This document shows, piece by piece, positions 27,588 through 36,636 of a stretch of 64,000 nucleotides of DNA. A program made the position numbers and the translations under genes. The notes below the pieces were generated by a model. That model saw only the letters and a list, made by a program, of their open reading frames with translations. It did not search any database and was not told where the DNA came from. Position 1 is the stretch's first letter. Each line of letters starts with the position of its first letter. The DNA comes from Moraxellaceae bacterium (GTDB taxonomy: Bacteria; Pseudomonadota; Gammaproteobacteria; Pseudomonadales; Moraxellaceae), in assembly GCA_030646295.1 (NCBI GenBank), contig JAUSND010000024.1, positions 237,607 to 301,606 on the forward strand, read 5' to 3'.

Positions 27588-28532
27588 ATGTCGACACCAC
27601 CGTCACTGTCGGCGGGCCGTGCCAGCGCCACGCCAGAAGAACAGGCGGCCATTCGTGCGCTGCAAGCCAAGCCTGTGATTGCCTGGCCCACCATGCTCAT
27701 CCTGCTGTTTTTTGTCCCGCCCATCCTGTTTCTGGATTATCTGGCGATCACACAGCAGATGAATGTGGTACTGGCCGCCGTGCTGGCGGCGCTCTGCGGC
27801 TACCTGAGTTTCAGCTCCATTCACGATGGCATTCACCGCGCGGTTTCCAGCAAGTCATGGGTCAACGAACTGGTGAGCATGGGCACGGTCAACCTGCTGT
27901 TTCCCTACATGCCGATTGCCGTGTTGCGCTGGGGCCACATGCAGCACCACGTACACACGGGCGATCCGGTCAAAGACCCGGATTACGCTACCTCGCACAG
28001 TTTCTGGGGCATGATGTGGTACGGGCTGTGGTGGGCCGACGTGTATTACCTGCGCAAATATTTCCAGCACCGGCATGAACGCCCCGCGCACGAATTGCGC
28101 ACCGTGAAAATTCATCTGTTGATTGGCGGCTCGCTGTTTGTGGGCATTGCCTCACTGCTGCCGCTGGAAGGCCTGATTTTCTGGCTGATTGCATCGCGCC
28201 TTACGCTGTGGGTGATTGCGCTGGTGTTCATGTACCTGCCACACGTGCCGCACACGATTGTGCAGAAGGATGCACCCTATCAGGCAACGCTGATTCGTGA
28301 AGGCTGGGACTGGCTACTGACACCTCTCATGGCTTACCAGAACTGGCATCTGGTGCATCACCTGTATCCGAGTGCGCCGTTCTATCGCTACAAGAAACTG
28401 TGGAATGCACGACGTGAATTCCATGAGTCACATATTCCGGCCCGGGTAAGCGCTTTCCAGATAATGCCTGACCAACAGGAACTGGCGGCCGGCGTGGCAC
28501 TCGCCACCGCCCGCCAGAAAAGAAAACAGTAG
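27588..28532 (+). CDS. Fatty acid desaturase / hydroxylase family membrane protein
   Basis: Started at 27588 (MSTPPSLSAGRAS), with AAGAGGGA upstream. Histidine boxes are HDGIH, HMQHH and HLVHH, with hydrophobic segments (LILLFFVPPILFLDYL and others), as expected for the membrane di-iron superfamily. The spacing and the YQNWHLVHHLYPSAPFY ending resemble the beta-carotene hydroxylase/desaturase branch, not DesB. It should oxidise a lipid at the membrane with external electrons. The AraC gene just upstream is a likely regulator. Confidence 0.83.
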   Translation: MSTPPSLSAGRASATPEEQAAIRALQAKPVIAWPTMLILLFFVPPILFLDYLAITQQMNVVLAAVLAALCGYLSFSSIHDGIHRAVSSKSWVNELVSMGTVNLLFPYMPIAVLRWGHMQHHVHTGDPVKDPDYATSHSFWGMMWYGLWWADVYYLRKYFQHRHERPAHELRTVKIHLLIGGSLFVGIASLLPLEGLIFWLIASRLTLWVIALVFMYLPHVPHTIVQKDAPYQATLIREGWDWLLTPLMAYQNWHLVHHLYPSAPFYRYKKLWNARREFHESHIPARVSAFQIMPDQQELAAGVALATARQKRKQ

Positions 28533-28565
28533 AATGTCGACAACCGGGACAAGGCAGCAGAGGTG

Positions 28566-28808
28566 CTACTTGTCCCCGGCCTCCTCCAGCAGCTCGCGCG
28601 GTACATCATGCTTGAGCATGAGCTGGCACTGTTCACTCAACGGATCAAACACGATCACCGCAACACCCTTGTCGAGGGCATGACGCACGCGTTGCACGCG
28701 CGTCTCCAGCGGTGTCTCGTCTCCATTATCGGTGCCTTCGCGCGTGACAAAGTCCTCGATCAGGCGCACGAGCGTATCCGGGTCCAGCATGTTCGGTGGA
28801 ATAATCAC
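28566..28808 (-). CDS. yheU: YheU-family small protein
   Basis: The sequence begins VIIPPNMLDPDTLVRLIEDF and contains VTREGTDNGDETPLE, which matches the conserved YheU (UPF0270) family. I start at the GTG at 28808 because AAGGAG lies 7 nt upstream; the ORF track start adds nine residues with no such site. The 80-residue length is right for the family. Function is unknown. It ends close to the desaturase gene, which is convergent. Confidence 0.85.
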   Translation of the reverse strand: MIIPPNMLDPDTLVRLIEDFVTREGTDNGDETPLETRVQRVRHALDKGVAVIVFDPLSEQCQLMLKHDVPRELLEEAGDK

Positions 28809-28982
28809 GACAGGTCTCCTTGCGGCTTGCAGCATACCTGCGCGGCTGCTGAAGCGCCAAGACCAACCCTTCTTCTGGCGTTTTGAGCGTTACCGTCACC
28901 CGTTACGGTCATTGACGGTGGACTGCCGGCTGCCAGAATCGCGTCATGCCTGACACGGCAACCGCCAGCCCGAGGATACGCC

Positions 28983-30284
28983 ATGACCACCCGCCTGCCC
29001 CTGTCCAACCAGAACGGCCGCATTGCCATTGTTGATGGCCTGCGCACGCCCTTTGCCCGCATCGCAACCAACTTCCGCGACCTGAGCGCCATTGATCTGG
29101 GAGCACTTGCCGTAAAGGAACTGATTGCCCGCAACAGCCTGAAGCCGGCAGAGATTGATCAGCTGATCTTTGGCATGACCGTGATGATCCCGGAAGCGCC
29201 CTTCATTGCACGCGAAGTTGCGCTGCAGCTGGGCCTGGACAATCTGGATGCCTATTCCATTACGCGCGCCTGTGCGACCAGTTTCCAGACTGCCGCCAGT
29301 GCGGTCGAAAGCATTCTGGCCGGCAATGCCGAGGTGGTGATTGCCGGTGGCACCGACTCCACCAGCAGCGTGCGCCTGCCCATGTCGCCAAAATTCTCGT
29401 CGACCCTGCGCGATGTGAACTTTGCCAAGACCGTGGGCGATCGCATCAAACTGCTCTCCACGCTGCGCCCGAAGGACATACTGCCGCAGCAGCCTTCCAT
29501 CACGGAATTCTCTGTGGGGGAAACCATGGGCCAGAGCACCGAAAAAATGGTGAAGAAATGGGGCGTGACGCGCGCCGAGCAGGATGATCTGGCCCATGCC
29601 TCGCACAGCAATGCTGCACGCGCATGGCAAGAAGGTCGTCTTGACCGTCAGGTGATTGACGTACAACTGGGCAAGCGCGTCCTGAAAGACGACAACCTGG
29701 TGCGCAAGCAGTCCGAGCGCAGCAGCTACGACAAGCTCAAGCCGGTATTCGATACACATGGCACCGGCACGGTGACGGCGGCCAACGCCAGCCCGCTTAC
29801 CGATGGCGCCTCTGCCCTGCTGCTGATGAGCGAAGCGCGCGCCAAGGCCGAAGGGCGCGAGATTCTGGGCTATATCCGTTCCTATGCCTTTGCTGCAAAA
29901 ACACCGAAAGATGACCTGCTGATGGGGCCGGTGCTGGCGGCACCGATTGCACTCGACCGTGCCGGCCTCACCCTGAACGACCTGACCCTGATCGACATGC
30001 ACGAAGCGTTCGCCGGTCAGGTGGCCTGCAACATCAAGGGACTGGCCAGCGCGGACTATGCGCGTACCGTGCTGGGCCGCAAAGCCGCCGTGGGCGAGGT
30101 GGATTACAGCAAGCTCAACGTGAATGGCGGCAGCATTGCCTTTGGCCATCCCTTTGGCGCTACCGGTGCCCGGGTGATTGCACAGGCACTGTACGAACTG
30201 AAGCGTCGTGGCGGCGGGACCGCACTGACGACTGCCTGCGCCGCCGGTGGAATTGGCGCGGCCATGGTGCTTGAGGTGGACTGA
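28983..30284 (+). CDS. fadI: 3-ketoacyl-CoA thiolase (acetyl-CoA acyltransferase), FadI type
   Basis: A 433-residue thiolase. Nucleophilic Cys97 lies in ITRACATSF, His340 in DMHEAFAGQ, His389 in AFGHPFGATG and the second Cys419 in TACAAGGIGAA. The long form with KKWGVTRAEQDDLAHASH fits the FadI/trifunctional-beta branch. It cleaves 3-ketoacyl-CoA to acetyl-CoA plus a shortened acyl-CoA in fatty acid beta-oxidation. No fadJ is adjacent, so the FadIJ operon of E. coli is not conserved here. A bidirectional terminator follows. Proximity to alkB fits use of alkane-derived fatty acids. Confidence 0.92.
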   Translation: MTTRLPLSNQNGRIAIVDGLRTPFARIATNFRDLSAIDLGALAVKELIARNSLKPAEIDQLIFGMTVMIPEAPFIAREVALQLGLDNLDAYSITRACATSFQTAASAVESILAGNAEVVIAGGTDSTSSVRLPMSPKFSSTLRDVNFAKTVGDRIKLLSTLRPKDILPQQPSITEFSVGETMGQSTEKMVKKWGVTRAEQDDLAHASHSNAARAWQEGRLDRQVIDVQLGKRVLKDDNLVRKQSERSSYDKLKPVFDTHGTGTVTAANASPLTDGASALLLMSEARAKAEGREILGYIRSYAFAAKTPKDDLLMGPVLAAPIALDRAGLTLNDLTLIDMHEAFAGQVACNIKGLASADYARTVLGRKAAVGEVDYSKLNVNGGSIAFGHPFGATGARVIAQALYELKRRGGGTALTTACAAGGIGAAMVLEVD

Positions 30285-30304
30285 GGCCTTAGTAACCTTG
30301 CGCC

Positions 30305-30339
30305 AATAAAAAATCCCCGCAGTGCGGGGATTTTTTATT
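30305..30339. terminator. Bidirectional intrinsic terminator
   Basis: AATAAAAAATCCCCGC-AGT-GCGGGGATTTTTTATT is a perfect 16-bp stem flanked by A/T tracts, between fadI (+, ends 30284) and the cytochrome-like gene (-, ends 30362). Its design is very like the one at 17567. Confidence 0.93.
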
Positions 30340-30361
30340 GCATGCGTCACTGTTCAATGCA

Positions 30362-30943
30362 TCACAACGGCGTGAACACCCTGATCATCCAGGCGTTGAA
30401 TTTCTGCACGCGCGTTGCATCATTCACCGTACAGCGCGGATCGGTATTCTGCAGGGCCTTTATGGCACCATCTGCAATTGGCAACTTTTCACAGCCATGA
30501 TCATCTTCACAGATCATGTCCCACTGCGGTTTTGCCTGCACATGACAGGCAAAACAGTTGCCGCCAAAACGGTTTTTCACATCTGCAAAGCCGCGCTTGC
30601 GAATGGTGGAGCCGCTCTTGCTCACATCAATCTCGAAAAACTCCCAGTCCTTGGTGACAGGACTGAAATCCTTCTCGCGCTTGATCATGACTTCATTGGG
30701 AAACAGCTGCACCACCGATCCCGGAGGATAGACGCCCCCCGTCGGCGATTTTGCCACCGCAAGGGTACCCTCCAGATTGCCGGCAATATTGTCGACAAAG
30801 AAACCACGCACAGGTGTCATGTCTTTCAGGCACTTGAAGGATTTCTCGGTCACCACCACCGGCTCTGCCGTCAATGACACTCCGGGCAACAGTGTCAGCA
30901 ACAGCAGGGCCAGGCTGGCGGCATTTCTCGGCATGGCAGTCAT
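30362..30943 (-). CDS. Periplasmic c-type heme protein, cytochrome P460-like
   Basis: A signal peptide (RNAASLALLLLTLLPGVSLTA) with GAAGGA upstream leads to a 170-residue domain with one c-type heme motif, NCFACHVQ (CxxCH), near residue 130. The surrounding KDWEFFEIDVSKSGSTIRKRG and the late position of the heme site resemble cytochrome P460-type proteins. Additional Cys residues (MICEDDHGCEK) may form a disulphide. It lies 105 bp downstream of the alkane monooxygenase gene on the same strand, so it may be co-transcribed and work with it, but electron transfer to a cytoplasm-facing AlkB would be unexpected. Function is uncertain. Confidence 0.7.
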   Translation of the reverse strand: MTAMPRNAASLALLLLTLLPGVSLTAEPVVVTEKSFKCLKDMTPVRGFFVDNIAGNLEGTLAVAKSPTGGVYPPGSVVQLFPNEVMIKREKDFSPVTKDWEFFEIDVSKSGSTIRKRGFADVKNRFGGNCFACHVQAKPQWDMICEDDHGCEKLPIADGAIKALQNTDPRCTVNDATRVQKFNAWMIRVFTPL

Positions 30944-31048
30944 GACAGTTGTCCTTCACGTGCAGGAGTGTGGCGGTGATTCTCTATATATTCAGGCATC
31001 AGCCCCCATGTACACCAGACAAATGTATGACGCCACCATACTTTTCCA

Positions 31049-32245
31049 TCACGCTTGCAGCTGCTCGTCCGCCTTCTCGGTCAAGCCATACTGACGGATC
31101 AGGCGCTGCCGTCTGGCTGGCATGAAATTAATACGGGTAACATCACCGTTCACCGCCTCGATAAGACGTGGGTTCATTATGCGAAACCATACCGGTGGCA
31201 CATATGCCGCCAGGAACATGCCGAAGTAACCCACCGGCAGTCGTGGCAGATCAGGGAAGTCACGCAGCGACTGATAGCTGCGGGTCGGGTGCGCATGGTG
31301 ATCCGAGTGACGCTGCAGATGGAACAGCACCAGATTGGATGCAATATGGTTACTGTTCCATGAGTGATGCGGCTGGCACTGTTCGTAACGGCCATTGGCA
31401 AGCTTCTGGCGGATAAGTCCGTAGTGCTCGATATAGTTGGCAGAGGTGAGCTGGAAACCACCCCAGAAGGCCACCATCATCAGGATGGGCACCATGGCAA
31501 CGCCATACAGTGCGATCAGGCCTGCATACAGCACAAACGTGATGACACCACCCTGCACCATTTCATTGTCCAGACTCCAGTCGGACTTGCCGAGGCGTTC
31601 CATGCGCTCGCACTCCAGATCCCACGCACGAAAAAAGGCACCCGGCATTTCACGAAAGACAAAACGGTAGATGGTTTCACCCATGCGCGAGGACGCCGGA
31701 TCTTCCGGGGTTGCCACATGACGGTGGTGCCCGCGATTGTGCTCGACACTGAAATGTCCATACGCGCCCAGTGCCAGCGTGGCCACGGCCAGCTTGCGAT
31801 CCAGCAGGTTTTTCTTGTGGCCCATCTCGTGACAAAGGTTAAGTCCAAACCCCAGCATGCTGCCAGTGGTCAGCGTCACGGCAAGCCAGTGGTACCAGGA
31901 CAGTTCATGCGTGGCGAGAAAGATTACATTGAAGAAAAACCCGAACCACAACATGGGCACGACGGCATAGGTGATATAGCGGTAATAGTTGTCGGCCTCC
32001 AGACGCGGTACCGCTGACTCCGGCGGATTGCTCCGGTCTTCGCCAAACAGGCGGTCCATCATGGTTACGCCGACATAGAACAGCGCAAGGAAAGCCCACA
32101 ACCAGGCCTCACTGCCGGTCTGCAGGTAGAGAATAGGGCCCAGCGGTCCACCCAGCGGGGCAACCACGGACAACAACCAGGCGTATCGCTTGCGGTCGCG
32201 ATAGTTGAGGGCAGCGTGATCTGTAGGAGAAATGGCGGCAGTCAT
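31049..32245 (-). CDS. alkB: Alkane 1-monooxygenase
   Basis: A 398-residue inner-membrane di-iron hydroxylase with all diagnostic motifs: HEMGH (139-143), EHNRGHH (168-174), NYIEHYGL (270-277) and LQRHSDHHA (310-318), plus about six membrane helices. It hydroxylates the terminal carbon of n-alkanes using electrons from rubredoxin and rubredoxin reductase; no rubredoxin gene is in the window. AAGGATC precedes the ATG. An AraC regulator starts 120 bp away in the opposite direction and probably controls it. Confidence 0.95.
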   Translation of the reverse strand: MTAAISPTDHAALNYRDRKRYAWLLSVVAPLGGPLGPILYLQTGSEAWLWAFLALFYVGVTMMDRLFGEDRSNPPESAVPRLEADNYYRYITYAVVPMLWFGFFFNVIFLATHELSWYHWLAVTLTTGSMLGFGLNLCHEMGHKKNLLDRKLAVATLALGAYGHFSVEHNRGHHRHVATPEDPASSRMGETIYRFVFREMPGAFFRAWDLECERMERLGKSDWSLDNEMVQGGVITFVLYAGLIALYGVAMVPILMMVAFWGGFQLTSANYIEHYGLIRQKLANGRYEQCQPHHSWNSNHIASNLVLFHLQRHSDHHAHPTRSYQSLRDFPDLPRLPVGYFGMFLAAYVPPVWFRIMNPRLIEAVNGDVTRINFMPARRQRLIRQYGLTEKADEQLQA

Positions 32246-32365
32246 GGCAGATCCTTTCAGTCATCAATAAGACAGGTTCCAGACTAGGGCTCCCCTCTGC
32301 CCGAAATAACCGCTAGGATTGGCAATAAATCGTCTTTTTATGACAACTCAATCTGCGGAGGCCGC

Positions 32366-33382
32366 ATGATCGAACCGGAACACTGGCTTAGGCCCGCGAT
32401 ACATCCGGTCTACGCGCGCCTGCTGTGCGCCGAGTTGCGGCGTCGCGGCTTCAGCGAGGCCGAGATCGTTGCGGGCACCCATCTCGACTGGGAAACGCTG
32501 CATACGGACAACCGCTTCCTGAGCCTGGAGCAGATGCGCCGTCTGACGCTGCATGCGCTGGCCCTGTCACAGTGCCCCTGGCTTGGCATTGAAGTGGGCA
32601 ACCTCACACAACTGTCGGCCCATGGGGCACTTGGTAGCGCAGTGGTCGCCAGCAGCAATCTGGTGCAGGCACTGGCAGCGGTGGAACGCTATGCCTCGTT
32701 ACGGCAGGGCGTCGCCTCCATGCGGCAAGAGCAGGGTGAAAACCTGTGCATGGTGATTGATGAACACATGATGCCCGAGGAGTTGCGCGAGTATCTGCTC
32801 GGACATTTTGTTGCCAGCCTGCTGCGTCTGCTGGAAACAGTGACGGGAAAATCCCTGCAGGGAGAAGTACACATCGAGTGGCCCTTCGCAGAGCCAGCAT
32901 GGGCCGCGATGTACCAGCATCTTGCCGTGCAGAACAGTTTTGGTAACGCGCAACTGCGCATCCATGTCACGGCCAACCTGATCAACAGTCCCAGTCTTGC
33001 CGCCGACCCGGAGGCAGCCCGTATCGCACTGCGCGAATGTGAGCGCCTGCTACAGAAAGAGCAGCAAGGTGGCAGCCTGACCCAGCGGGTACAGTCGCGA
33101 CTGGTGCACTGCAAGGAAAGTTACCCGACGCTGGAAGAAATGGCGGAAGAAGAGCACGTGTCATCGCGCACCCTTATCCGCCATCTGCATGAGGAAGGCA
33201 CCACATACCAGCAACTGCTGGACGATGTGCGCAAGGAGCTAGCCTGCTGGCTGCTGCTGCAGACAGAACTGCCGGTAGAGATGGTGGCCGAGCGCCTTGG
33301 CTACGGCGACACCTCCAACTTCAGTCGCACGTTCCGGCGCTGGCTTGGCGTGACGCCGCGCGAATTCCGCACGACCTCATGA
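32366..33382 (+). CDS. AraC-family regulator divergent from alkB
   Basis: A 338-residue regulator with GGAGG before the ATG. The sensor part contains the family-typical LSAHGALGSAVVASSNLVQAL; the C-terminal domain has LEEMAEEEHVSSRTLIRHLH and VEMVAERLGYGDTSNFSRTF. It is divergent from alkB across a 120-bp promoter region, the arrangement known for AraC-type alkane regulators such as AlkR of Acinetobacter. A role as activator of alkB in response to alkanes is inferred from position and family. Confidence 0.9.
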   Translation: MIEPEHWLRPAIHPVYARLLCAELRRRGFSEAEIVAGTHLDWETLHTDNRFLSLEQMRRLTLHALALSQCPWLGIEVGNLTQLSAHGALGSAVVASSNLVQALAAVERYASLRQGVASMRQEQGENLCMVIDEHMMPEELREYLLGHFVASLLRLLETVTGKSLQGEVHIEWPFAEPAWAAMYQHLAVQNSFGNAQLRIHVTANLINSPSLAADPEAARIALRECERLLQKEQQGGSLTQRVQSRLVHCKESYPTLEEMAEEEHVSSRTLIRHLHEEGTTYQQLLDDVRKELACWLLLQTELPVEMVAERLGYGDTSNFSRTFRRWLGVTPREFRTTS

Positions 33383-33391
33383 CAAACGTCA

Positions 33392-34444
33392 TCACCGGCT
33401 GGGCAGTGCATTGATGAACTGCGCAATAAACTCCACCATTTGCCCCAGACCCGGCTGCTCCAGCGGATAGTGCCCCGCGTTGTCGAGCATCACCATTTTT
33501 ACCGGTACTTTTTCAAGACGAGCCAGGAATGGCGTACTTAGTGTTATCGGCGTCCATGCATCCTTTGCCGGCTGTGTGAGCAGCACCGGACAGGTTGTAA
33601 AGGCCTCCGGCTCAACCACCGGAACGTAGTTCAGGTAGCTCTTCAAAAACCGGATGGACACCCAGTTACCCGCCGACGTCCTGTCGTCGAGAAACACATC
33701 AAGGGCCCTGGGATCATTGACCAGCGTACTCATCTTTGAAGTGAGCCACATGGGCGCCTTCATGCGCCCCAGCACGGTATCGCCCACCAGACTGGCGGAG
33801 AACCCGCCCACCCGGCTCATGAACAGGTTACGCGCAGTGGCATCCCGCACCTGCTGCAGGCGCTGATCCAGAAATGTCATGCCGACAATGCCGGCCACGT
33901 TCCTGTTTTTTGCCGCCACGTGATACGTCAGCATGCCACCCGCACTCAGGCCATACAGGACAATCGGACGGGGATCCCGCTTTTTCTCCGCATCCACAAA
34001 ATCACTGACCAGGTTCACCCAGGTGTCATAGGTAACCACTTCATCAGCATCAACCTGCGTTACACCATAGCCGGGCAGATCGAGGGACACCGTATCAAAT
34101 CCCCGCCGCCAGAGCGGCCCACCGGCAATCAGTGACATCTGCCGCCCATTGGTACCGACACCATGCAGCAGCACAATCCTGTAAAGAGCATCAGGATTGC
34201 GGAACTGGTCCAGATGGACCTTGTGGCCTTTCCAGTACCACCATGACTCTTCCGGCTGATACTGTTCGGTAAAATGAAGATCAGACGGCAGGAATGCCTG
34301 TACTTTCTTCCAGTCATCCTGCTGCTGGTAACCATCCTGAAAACTTGACGCGTCCTGCGCCCAGGAAAATTCCGGGAGTGTTCCAGCAATAAATACCGGC
34401 AGGAATATTGCAGAAAGACAAACCACCCTTAAAAATCCATTCAT
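33392..34444 (-). CDS. Exported alpha/beta hydrolase
   Basis: I start at 34444 (MNGFLRVVCLSAIFLPVFIA), which gives a signal peptide and AAGGGA 7 nt upstream; the track start is a TTG overlapping the previous gene. Motifs are HGVGTNGRQM (oxyanion region), LYGLSAGGML (nucleophile elbow, Ser), an acidic residue near QPAKDAWTP and LDNAGHYPLEQPG (His). This is typical of lipase/esterase-like hydrolases. The start lies 33 bp from the stop of the diguanylate cyclase gene, so they may be co-transcribed. It ends 9 bp from the convergent AraC gene. Confidence 0.83.
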   Translation of the reverse strand: MNGFLRVVCLSAIFLPVFIAGTLPEFSWAQDASSFQDGYQQQDDWKKVQAFLPSDLHFTEQYQPEESWWYWKGHKVHLDQFRNPDALYRIVLLHGVGTNGRQMSLIAGGPLWRRGFDTVSLDLPGYGVTQVDADEVVTYDTWVNLVSDFVDAEKKRDPRPIVLYGLSAGGMLTYHVAAKNRNVAGIVGMTFLDQRLQQVRDATARNLFMSRVGGFSASLVGDTVLGRMKAPMWLTSKMSTLVNDPRALDVFLDDRTSAGNWVSIRFLKSYLNYVPVVEPEAFTTCPVLLTQPAKDAWTPITLSTPFLARLEKVPVKMVMLDNAGHYPLEQPGLGQMVEFIAQFINALPSR

Positions 34445-34476
34445 GATCATCCCTTTAATTTCGTCTGCATCCATGA

Positions 34477-35706
34477 TCAACTGGCCATCGAGTACTGGTG
34501 TCTTCCACGTTTTTTTGCCTCATAGAGTGAGGCATCTGCATCATCAATGATGCGCTTGTATGAAACGTTCATCTCTGGCACTGCAATCGCGACACCTACA
34601 CTGATGGTGACGTGCTCCGATATTGCCGATCCGGCATGCGCCATAGAGAGTCCATCGACAGCCGCAATCAACCTGCGCGCTACGTCCTCGGCACCATCCC
34701 TGTCCGTATTTGGCAGTATCACCACAAACTCCTCTCCCCCATACCGGGCCACCATGTCCCCGGAGCGCCGCATGGCACCCGACAGTGACCTGGCGACCGC
34801 TGCCAGACACTCATCGCCCGCAGGGTGCCCATAGGTGTCGTTGTAGGTCTTGAAGTAGTCGATATCCAGCAAGAGCACAGCAACCGCCGTCTTTTCGCGT
34901 CTGGAACGCTCCCACTCACGCAACAATGCCTCATCAAAATTACGCCTGTTGGGCAGTCCCGTCAGCGAATCCTGTCTGGCCATCTTCTCCAGAACTTCAT
35001 TCAGCCGCTGGATTTCACTTGCCTCATACTCAAGCAGGACAGACTTCAAAAATGACATCCGGTACTGGTCCTCCGCCAGTCCCGAGATGAAAAGACATAT
35101 CAGACACGTCATCAGATAGTAGTAAACAAACAGGGCAACATAGTTGTCATCGGCAGCATAAGCAGCGGCAATGAAACCAGACGACGCAATGACACAGGTT
35201 GCCAGACTGGCCATTGCCGATGTCTGCAGTGCCAGAGTAGCCACTATGATGATGGCAACCGTGATGTAAACCTGATTGATGGCCAGCTCCTGGCTATCCA
35301 TCAAAAGCCCGCCGATGATCTTGCACGCGATCAGGAGCCCTGCCGCAACAGGCACCCACGAATTGAATTTCTTCTGGATCGCAGGCCTCCGTACAAGCAA
35401 AAGGCTCCCGAAAAGGATAACCCCTGACAGAAACTCGGTAATCAGATAGACAATACGGTCATCACCAACAAGCACACTATTATAAATAAAATATGAGAAT
35501 GCATTCATTCCGACATACATCAGGAACAGCAATGGCGACCCGATGACAACCAGCCGTCCAAAATCATCAAGACGCTGCCTCTCATACGCCGGCTTCAGCT
35601 CTGAAGGAACCGGCAACAACCATCTCCGCCCCCATATCAGCTGCTTTATCTCCCCCTTGAGACCGGAATTTTCGCTACCAGAGTGCTGCGTTGATGACGA
35701 ATACAC
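34477..35706 (-). CDS. Membrane diguanylate cyclase (GGDEF)
   Basis: The N-terminal half (about 45-210) has six or so hydrophobic helices without a named sensor signature. The C-terminal GGDEF domain (about 245-405) starts DSLTGLPNRRNFDEALL and has the active-site motif ARYGGEEF. An inhibitory I-site RxxD (RSGD) lies five residues before it, so product feedback is likely. It should make cyclic di-GMP in response to a membrane signal. The start at 35706 is a GTG. Confidence 0.88.
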   Translation of the reverse strand: MYSSSTQHSGSENSGLKGEIKQLIWGRRWLLPVPSELKPAYERQRLDDFGRLVVIGSPLLFLMYVGMNAFSYFIYNSVLVGDDRIVYLITEFLSGVILFGSLLLVRRPAIQKKFNSWVPVAAGLLIACKIIGGLLMDSQELAINQVYITVAIIIVATLALQTSAMASLATCVIASSGFIAAAYAADDNYVALFVYYYLMTCLICLFISGLAEDQYRMSFLKSVLLEYEASEIQRLNEVLEKMARQDSLTGLPNRRNFDEALLREWERSRREKTAVAVLLLDIDYFKTYNDTYGHPAGDECLAAVARSLSGAMRRSGDMVARYGGEEFVVILPNTDRDGAEDVARRLIAAVDGLSMAHAGSAISEHVTISVGVAIAVPEMNVSYKRIIDDADASLYEAKKRGRHQYSMAS

Positions 35707-35771
35707 GATAATTTACCTGAAAACACTCATGCCATTAGACGAACAGAAAATATTCATATCTTTTTTAAAGA

Positions 35772-36425
35772 TCATATGAATTCAGGCGAAAGACAAATCT
35801 TCATTGCCATTGAATTAACAATGTATGGCGCAGGATTATTCTGATAATCCGTTATAAGCCTTCCAAGGAACATCCACTTCTGCTTCAGCTTCCTGCCGCT
35901 GCCTTTAGCAACCTCCATGACAATCCTGTCAGCATCCGGATAAACATCCTCAATCGAGTACTTTATCGACGGAACGATCATCATATCCTTCGTTCCCGCA
36001 GATGTTTTTGACAAATAGCGAAATCTCAGGTCAAGAATCCTGAATACAGGATCATTTTTACCGTACTTTACGGTTCGCTCAAAAAACATGTCGTACTCGT
36101 CAACCAGCAACTTCATGTCGTCATTTGAAATAGACATTGAATTATCAAGGTGAAGCAAGGCACGCGAAAATGCCTCAATCATTTTCCATGTTTCTCTTTT
36201 GTCTGAGGTTCCATAGACAGAAACAACTTCTTCAAGCTTGTTAAGCTTTCTCTCGATTGATCCAATTTTTTCCCTGTCAAAAGAGTCATAAGCAAACATT
36301 ATGTCGCCCATTATTTCTGCCACGAGCTGCGATCGATCAATCGATTTCCCATGGCACCAGACAGGAAAGACCGACAGGAGAAATACAAAAAATACCGGAA
36401 TTAATCTCACTGCATGATTCTCCAT
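35772..36425 (-). CDS. Exported protein of unknown function
   Basis: A signal peptide (LIPVFFVFLLSVFPVWCHG) is followed by about 190 residues of mainly helical sequence rich in Lys, Asp and Met. I recognise no domain. The coding sequence is visibly more A/T-rich than its neighbours, which may point to acquisition by transfer. It is 65 bp upstream of the GGDEF gene on the same strand and could be its partner in sensing; that is inference. Confidence 0.6.
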   Translation of the reverse strand: MENHAVRLIPVFFVFLLSVFPVWCHGKSIDRSQLVAEIMGDIMFAYDSFDREKIGSIERKLNKLEEVVSVYGTSDKRETWKMIEAFSRALLHLDNSMSISNDDMKLLVDEYDMFFERTVKYGKNDPVFRILDLRFRYLSKTSAGTKDMMIVPSIKYSIEDVYPDADRIVMEVAKGSGRKLKQKWMFLGRLITDYQNNPAPYIVNSMAMKICLSPEFI

Positions 36426-36636
36426 GTGCTACAAGAAGCTGCCACTGTCCGGAACATTGATGTACGCAACATCGCGCTGTATAGTTTTTACACGAAACAA
36501 GGTGCCGCCCCCGAAACAGGAATGACAACACGCTTGGCCAGAAACGTCGGGGCGCAGTATTGTCACTCCCGTCCAGATGCGGTTAGGGGAGATAAGCTCG
36601 TTTTCCTTGTCATTTTGGCTCAGCCTGGATGCTGCA

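Noticed and set aside
28944-30350. 468-aa minus-strand ORF antisense to fadI
   Set aside because: It mirrors the thiolase gene in another frame, is His/Gly/Gln-rich and has no domain, while the plus-strand thiolase has full catalytic motifs.
32246-32365. CTAGG repeats in the alkB/AraC intergenic region as AraC half-sites
   Set aside because: Only five bases match and the 29-bp spacing does not fit usual direct repeats.
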